From: Burhinus oedicnemus
Taxonomy: Eukaryota > Chordata > Aves > Charadriiformes > Burhinidae
Direction of reading: 5' to 3'
Length of the DNA stretch: 64,000 nt
Assembly: GCA_008921705.1 (NCBI GenBank)
Contig: VFFE01008906.1
Location: 1,331,497 to 1,395,496 of the forward strand
Shown here: positions 62,701 to 64,000 of the stretch, piece by piece
How positions within the stretch are numbered: position 1 is the first letter of the stretch
Layout of the letters: each line of letters starts with the position of its first letter
The notes under the pieces: model-generated
Told to the model about the DNA's origin: nothing
Databases searched by the model: none
Seen by the model: the letters and a program-made list of their open reading frames with translations, nothing else
Made by a program: the position numbers and the translations under genes

Positions 62701-63768
62701 GATTCAGAATCTGTTAATCCCCTGTCTTTGCAACTTTATCAGCCATGGGAATGTTTCTCTGCCAGACTATATATAATTGTAACTGCAAACAAATCATCAG
62801 TAATATTCAGAAATTTTTGCAAGGTGCCATGGCATAAAAGAGATGGTGGTGTCCTCAGGGAAACCAAAAAGTCAGACAGGCTCAAGATGCACGTTTATAG
62901 CTGTATTGAAAATGCTACCTGACATGCCTGCCTGTGACAACTAGCCCCGAAGACACTTTTCAATACTACCTTCTAACATCTAAAAATCTTGAGTGACCAA
63001 TACTACCTTCCTGATGACAACTTTTGGTTTTCAAAGGCAATGTTATCATCTACAATTACACCAAGCACAAATAAGTTACATATGATAAAACAGTTTTCAG
63101 GACATAGTGTCTATTGCTTTTATAGATGAGAGGGGAAGTATATATTAATGAGAGAAGAGGGTGGTATCTCGAGCAACTTTACCTTCACGTTAACATCAGC
63201 TACTGACTGGAGCTGCAGCACGTGGCCACTCACAACAACATCCAGCAGCAAGGCTCCATCTGAATCCAAGCCCCGGGCAATATGAGTCATTCGCAGAATC
63301 TCACCTATGAATTATGAGCACAATGATTTATAAAACATCCTAACCAGAGACTCATGTTAGCCACACAGTATCTAAATTGAGATCCCTTGACTAGCTATTC
63401 TATACTCATATTTTTATAAGGCATACCATGCCTATAATATAAACATTACGTGTTTCATATTGTAGCCTAAAAGCTGTATTTAAGCCTCAGAAAGACATAG
63501 TCATTAAGAAAATACTGGCATAAGCACAAAACTCAAAATTCAGCAACAGTTATGTGCTGTTTTTTAAGAAATGCAGTATTTATCAAGCTTCTTGGAAACA
63601 GAAGGAGATGGTATATCACAGCTAACTAACCAGTTGCAAACTCCACTTGAGTTTCTCTCTTGAAGACCGCATCAGTGAGTGTAAACCCATTCATTGCTTC
63701 TCCAATTTCTTTTGCAGTTGTCCAGTAAATTGGGCTGAGAATAGAAACAAGCTTTCTCATTGCTGGAC
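46094..63768 (-). CDS. HMCN1: HMCN1, hemicentin-1 (3' part, 13 exons)
   Basis: Hemicentin-1 is a giant secreted extracellular-matrix protein (VWA, many Ig domains, thrombospondin repeats, G2F barrel, EGF modules, C-terminal module) that lines cell-cell and basement-membrane junctions. Exons on the - strand, 5' to 3', are 63631-63768, 63183-63304, 61414-61651, 59576-59638, 58021-58140, 57655-57789, 57082-57195, 56631-56756, 55706-55834, 51293-51643, 48353-48472, 47578-47704 and 46094-46460. All have GT-AG borders, all phases agree, and they total 2150 nt. The first three code part of the nidogen-like G2F barrel; the others code a linker, eight EGF-type modules (mostly D-I/V-D/N-E-C starts) and the conserved C-terminal domain. 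Domain order matches vertebrate HMCN1 exactly as I remember it. The VWA, Ig and thrombospondin parts lie to the right of the window. Confidence 0.95.
47578..47704 (-). CDS. HMCN1: HMCN1 exon, calcium-binding EGF module 8
   Basis: This 127-nt exon (phase 1 to 2) has acceptor TTTTTTACATTCAG. It encodes [20 protein letters not shown], then [20 protein letters not shown] and LSG. The donor is TGG|GTACGT. Together with the next exon it begins the C-terminal fibulin-like module. Confidence 0.94.
48353..48472 (-). CDS. HMCN1: HMCN1 exon, calcium-binding EGF module 7
   Basis: This 120-nt phase 1-1 exon encodes [20 protein letters not shown], then [20 protein letters not shown]. The donor is CAAG|GTACAG. 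Confidence 0.94.
48473..51292 (-). other. HMCN1: HMCN1 intron
   Basis: This AT-rich intron of about 2.8 kb has a somewhat GC-richer patch near 50090-50260 that carries only a short chance ORF. No exon or repeat was recognised. Confidence 0.5.
51293..51643 (-). CDS. HMCN1: HMCN1 exon, EGF module 6 plus Tyr-rich linker
   Basis: This is a large 351-nt phase 1-1 exon. It starts with [20 protein letters not shown], then [20 protein letters not shown] (an EGF module). About 60 residues rich in Tyr, Ser, Asn and Arg follow (for example [20 protein letters not shown]). A basic SRTRRNIR segment comes next, and the exon ends with [13 protein letters not shown]. The acceptor (CACATGAGCAG) has a poor pyrimidine tract. 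The donor is GTAG|GTAAAT. Confidence 0.93.
51644..55705 (-). other. HMCN1: HMCN1 intron (largest in the window)
   Basis: This very AT-rich intron of about 4.1 kb has short A and T runs. The flanking exons are adjacent in the known EGF order, so no exon is expected inside. Confidence 0.55.
55706..55834 (-). CDS. HMCN1: HMCN1 exon, calcium-binding EGF module 5
   Basis: This 129-nt phase 1-1 exon encodes [20 protein letters not shown], then [20 protein letters not shown] and PCV. The donor is TGTGG|GTAAGC. Confidence 0.94.
56631..56756 (-). CDS. HMCN1: HMCN1 exon, calcium-binding EGF module 4
   Basis: This 126-nt phase 1-1 exon encodes [20 protein letters not shown], then [20 protein letters not shown] and CI. 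Its acceptor, TTTAAATAAG, is preceded by an extraordinary run of 27 T on the sense strand. The donor is ATTG|GTGAGT. Confidence 0.93.
56764..56790. repeat. 27-base A homopolymer beside a splice acceptor
   Basis: On the HMCN1 sense strand this is T27, ending 7 bases before the acceptor AG of exon 56631-56756. It therefore forms most of the pyrimidine tract of that acceptor. Confidence 0.92.
57082..57195 (-). CDS. HMCN1: HMCN1 exon, calcium-binding EGF module 3
   Basis: This 114-nt phase 1-1 exon encodes [20 protein letters not shown], then [18 protein letters not shown], with six Cys. The donor is GTAG|GTATGA. Confidence 0.94.
57458..57527. repeat. A/C-only low-complexity tract
   Basis: About 70 bases are composed almost only of A and C (blocks of A broken by CCACC, CCCC and CACCC) in an HMCN1 intron. 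On the sense strand it is a T/G tract. Confidence 0.85.
57655..57789 (-). CDS. HMCN1: HMCN1 exon, calcium-binding EGF module 2
   Basis: This 135-nt phase 1-1 exon encodes [20 protein letters not shown], then [20 protein letters not shown] and GFSCQ. It has the cbEGF start DIDEC and the GSYRC turn. The donor is CAAG|GTATGG. Confidence 0.94.
58021..58140 (-). CDS. HMCN1: HMCN1 exon, EGF-like module 1
   Basis: This 120-nt phase 1-1 exon encodes [20 protein letters not shown], then [20 protein letters not shown], with six cysteines. The start is DEDEC rather than D-I-D-E-C. The residues needed for calcium binding are largely kept. Confidence 0.93.
59062..59549 (+). mobile_element. CR1 LINE, 3' end fragment
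   Basis: The stretch contains the signature blocks of the avian CR1 3' end in order: atccagctctggggcccc, gagaaggct..gaggagacctta, gcagcctttcagtgtacaaa, agaaagatggagagactttt, ggttttaaactaaaag, actggaataggttgcccaga, catccctggaagtgttcaag, gatctttaaaggtcccttcc and the tctatgatt terminus. It is 5'-truncated, as most CR1 copies are, carries only untranslated/3' sequence, and lies in antisense to HMCN1 in the intron between exons 59576-59638 and 58021-58140. Substitutions scattered along it suggest a copy that is not recent. Confidence 0.95.
59576..59638 (-). CDS. HMCN1: HMCN1 exon, short linker before the EGF chain
   Basis: This 63-nt phase 1-1 exon follows acceptor TTTACCCTACAG. It encodes [20 protein letters not shown] and S, ending at donor TCAG|GTAATG. 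It contributes the last two Cys of an incomplete EGF-like unit. A CR1 element ends 26 bp from its donor. Confidence 0.92.
59639..61413 (-). other. HMCN1: HMCN1 intron
   Basis: This AT-rich intron of about 1.8 kb has A/C-rich simple tracts near 60275-60310 and 61010-61040. No exon was recognised, and the flanking exons join in phase. Confidence 0.5.
61414..61651 (-). CDS. HMCN1: HMCN1 exon, end of G2F domain
   Basis: This 238-nt exon (phase 0 to 1) follows acceptor CTTGTTGTTTCAG. It encodes [20 protein letters not shown], then a segment with [16 protein letters not shown] and a last part with [10 protein letters not shown]. It includes one N-glycosylation sequon (NHT). The donor is AAAG|GTATTG. 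Confidence 0.94.
61652..63182 (-). other. HMCN1: HMCN1 intron inside the G2F domain
   Basis: This AT-rich intron of about 1.5 kb shows nothing recognisable. The flanking exons join at phase 0 within a continuous G2F sequence. Confidence 0.55.
63183..63304 (-). CDS. HMCN1: HMCN1 exon, G2F domain
   Basis: This 122-nt exon (phase 1 to 0) encodes [20 protein letters not shown], then [20 protein letters not shown] and K. The IARGLDSDG motif is distinctive for the G2F barrel of hemicentins. The donor is GAAG|GTAAAG. Confidence 0.93.
63631..63768 (-). CDS. HMCN1: HMCN1 exon, G2F domain
   Basis: This 138-nt phase 1-1 exon has acceptor CACATTTCTTTCAG and donor ACTG|GTTAGT. It encodes [20 protein letters not shown], then [20 protein letters not shown] and QVEFATG, part of the nidogen G2-like beta-barrel. 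The next upstream exon is outside the window. Confidence 0.92.
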
Positions 63769-64000
63769 CTGAAAGAAATGTGACATAACATTTGAGAGCT
63801 TTTTTCCTAACATCATGCGACCTGCATCAGTAGGAGTTGAATATGAAGACCTAAAATTAGCGTAAAACCTCAAGATTTAAACCAGGAAAAAAATGTATTG
63901 TTATAGTCAGCGGAATCATTTTACAAATATTTATGTGCTATAAGTAAATATTAAAGATTCCCTTTTCCTCTCTCTGTCTATGAAAAGTTTAGACCGGTTT

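Noticed and set aside
1..64000. tRNA, rRNA, CRISPR array, operon or phage signals
   Set aside because: None seen. Gene structure is vertebrate with spliced exons, and the direct repeats present are microsatellites, coding repeats or single duplications without spacer-repeat architecture.

Overview
The window is vertebrate nuclear DNA, almost certainly from a bird. Its genes have short coding exons with GT-AG introns in an AT-rich background. An intron carries a CR1 retrotransposon 3' end, the typical avian LINE, and the inter-gene distances are compact. No bacterial, plasmid or phage features are present. Gene names rest on conserved protein segments recognised by eye; no search was run.

Three genes are supported, in the order TPR - PRG4 - HMCN1. 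From memory, the same neighbours in the same relative orientation occur in mammals (human 1q31). (1) Positions 1-3.4 kb, + strand: the last three coding exons of TPR, the nuclear-pore basket protein. (2) Positions 3.4-20.5 kb, - strand: a complete PRG4 (lubricin) gene. It has a TATA box, a tiny untranslated first exon, a signal-peptide exon, two somatomedin-B exons, a small linker exon, one large Thr/Lys/Pro mucin exon, and six exons coding the C-terminal hemopexin-like region. The assembled reading frame is 2817 nt (938 codons plus stop) if the mucin exon uses the second of two overlapping splice donors. (3) Positions 45.0-64.0 kb, - strand: the 3' part of HMCN1 (hemicentin-1). Thirteen exons (2150 nt of coding sequence) run from the nidogen-type G2F barrel through a chain of calcium-binding EGF modules to the stop codon. 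The rest of HMCN1 lies beyond the right edge.

Between PRG4 and HMCN1 (about 20.5-45.0 kb) lies an AT-rich intergenic stretch with no convincing gene. It holds low-complexity tracts, a probable remnant of an old CR1/L3-type LINE, and one ORF-rich, less AT-rich island near 40.3-41.3 kb that I could not identify.

TPR and PRG4 converge tail to tail. Their stop codons are only 201 bp apart, so their 3' untranslated regions probably overlap in antisense. PRG4 and HMCN1 both encode secreted extracellular proteins and run in the same direction, but nothing visible suggests shared regulation. I did not find a new biological system. The observations most worth a second look are the frame-deciding tandem donor of the PRG4 mucin exon, the GC-rich island inside PRG4, the CR1 insertion beside an HMCN1 splice donor, and a homopolymer tract next to an HMCN1 splice acceptor.
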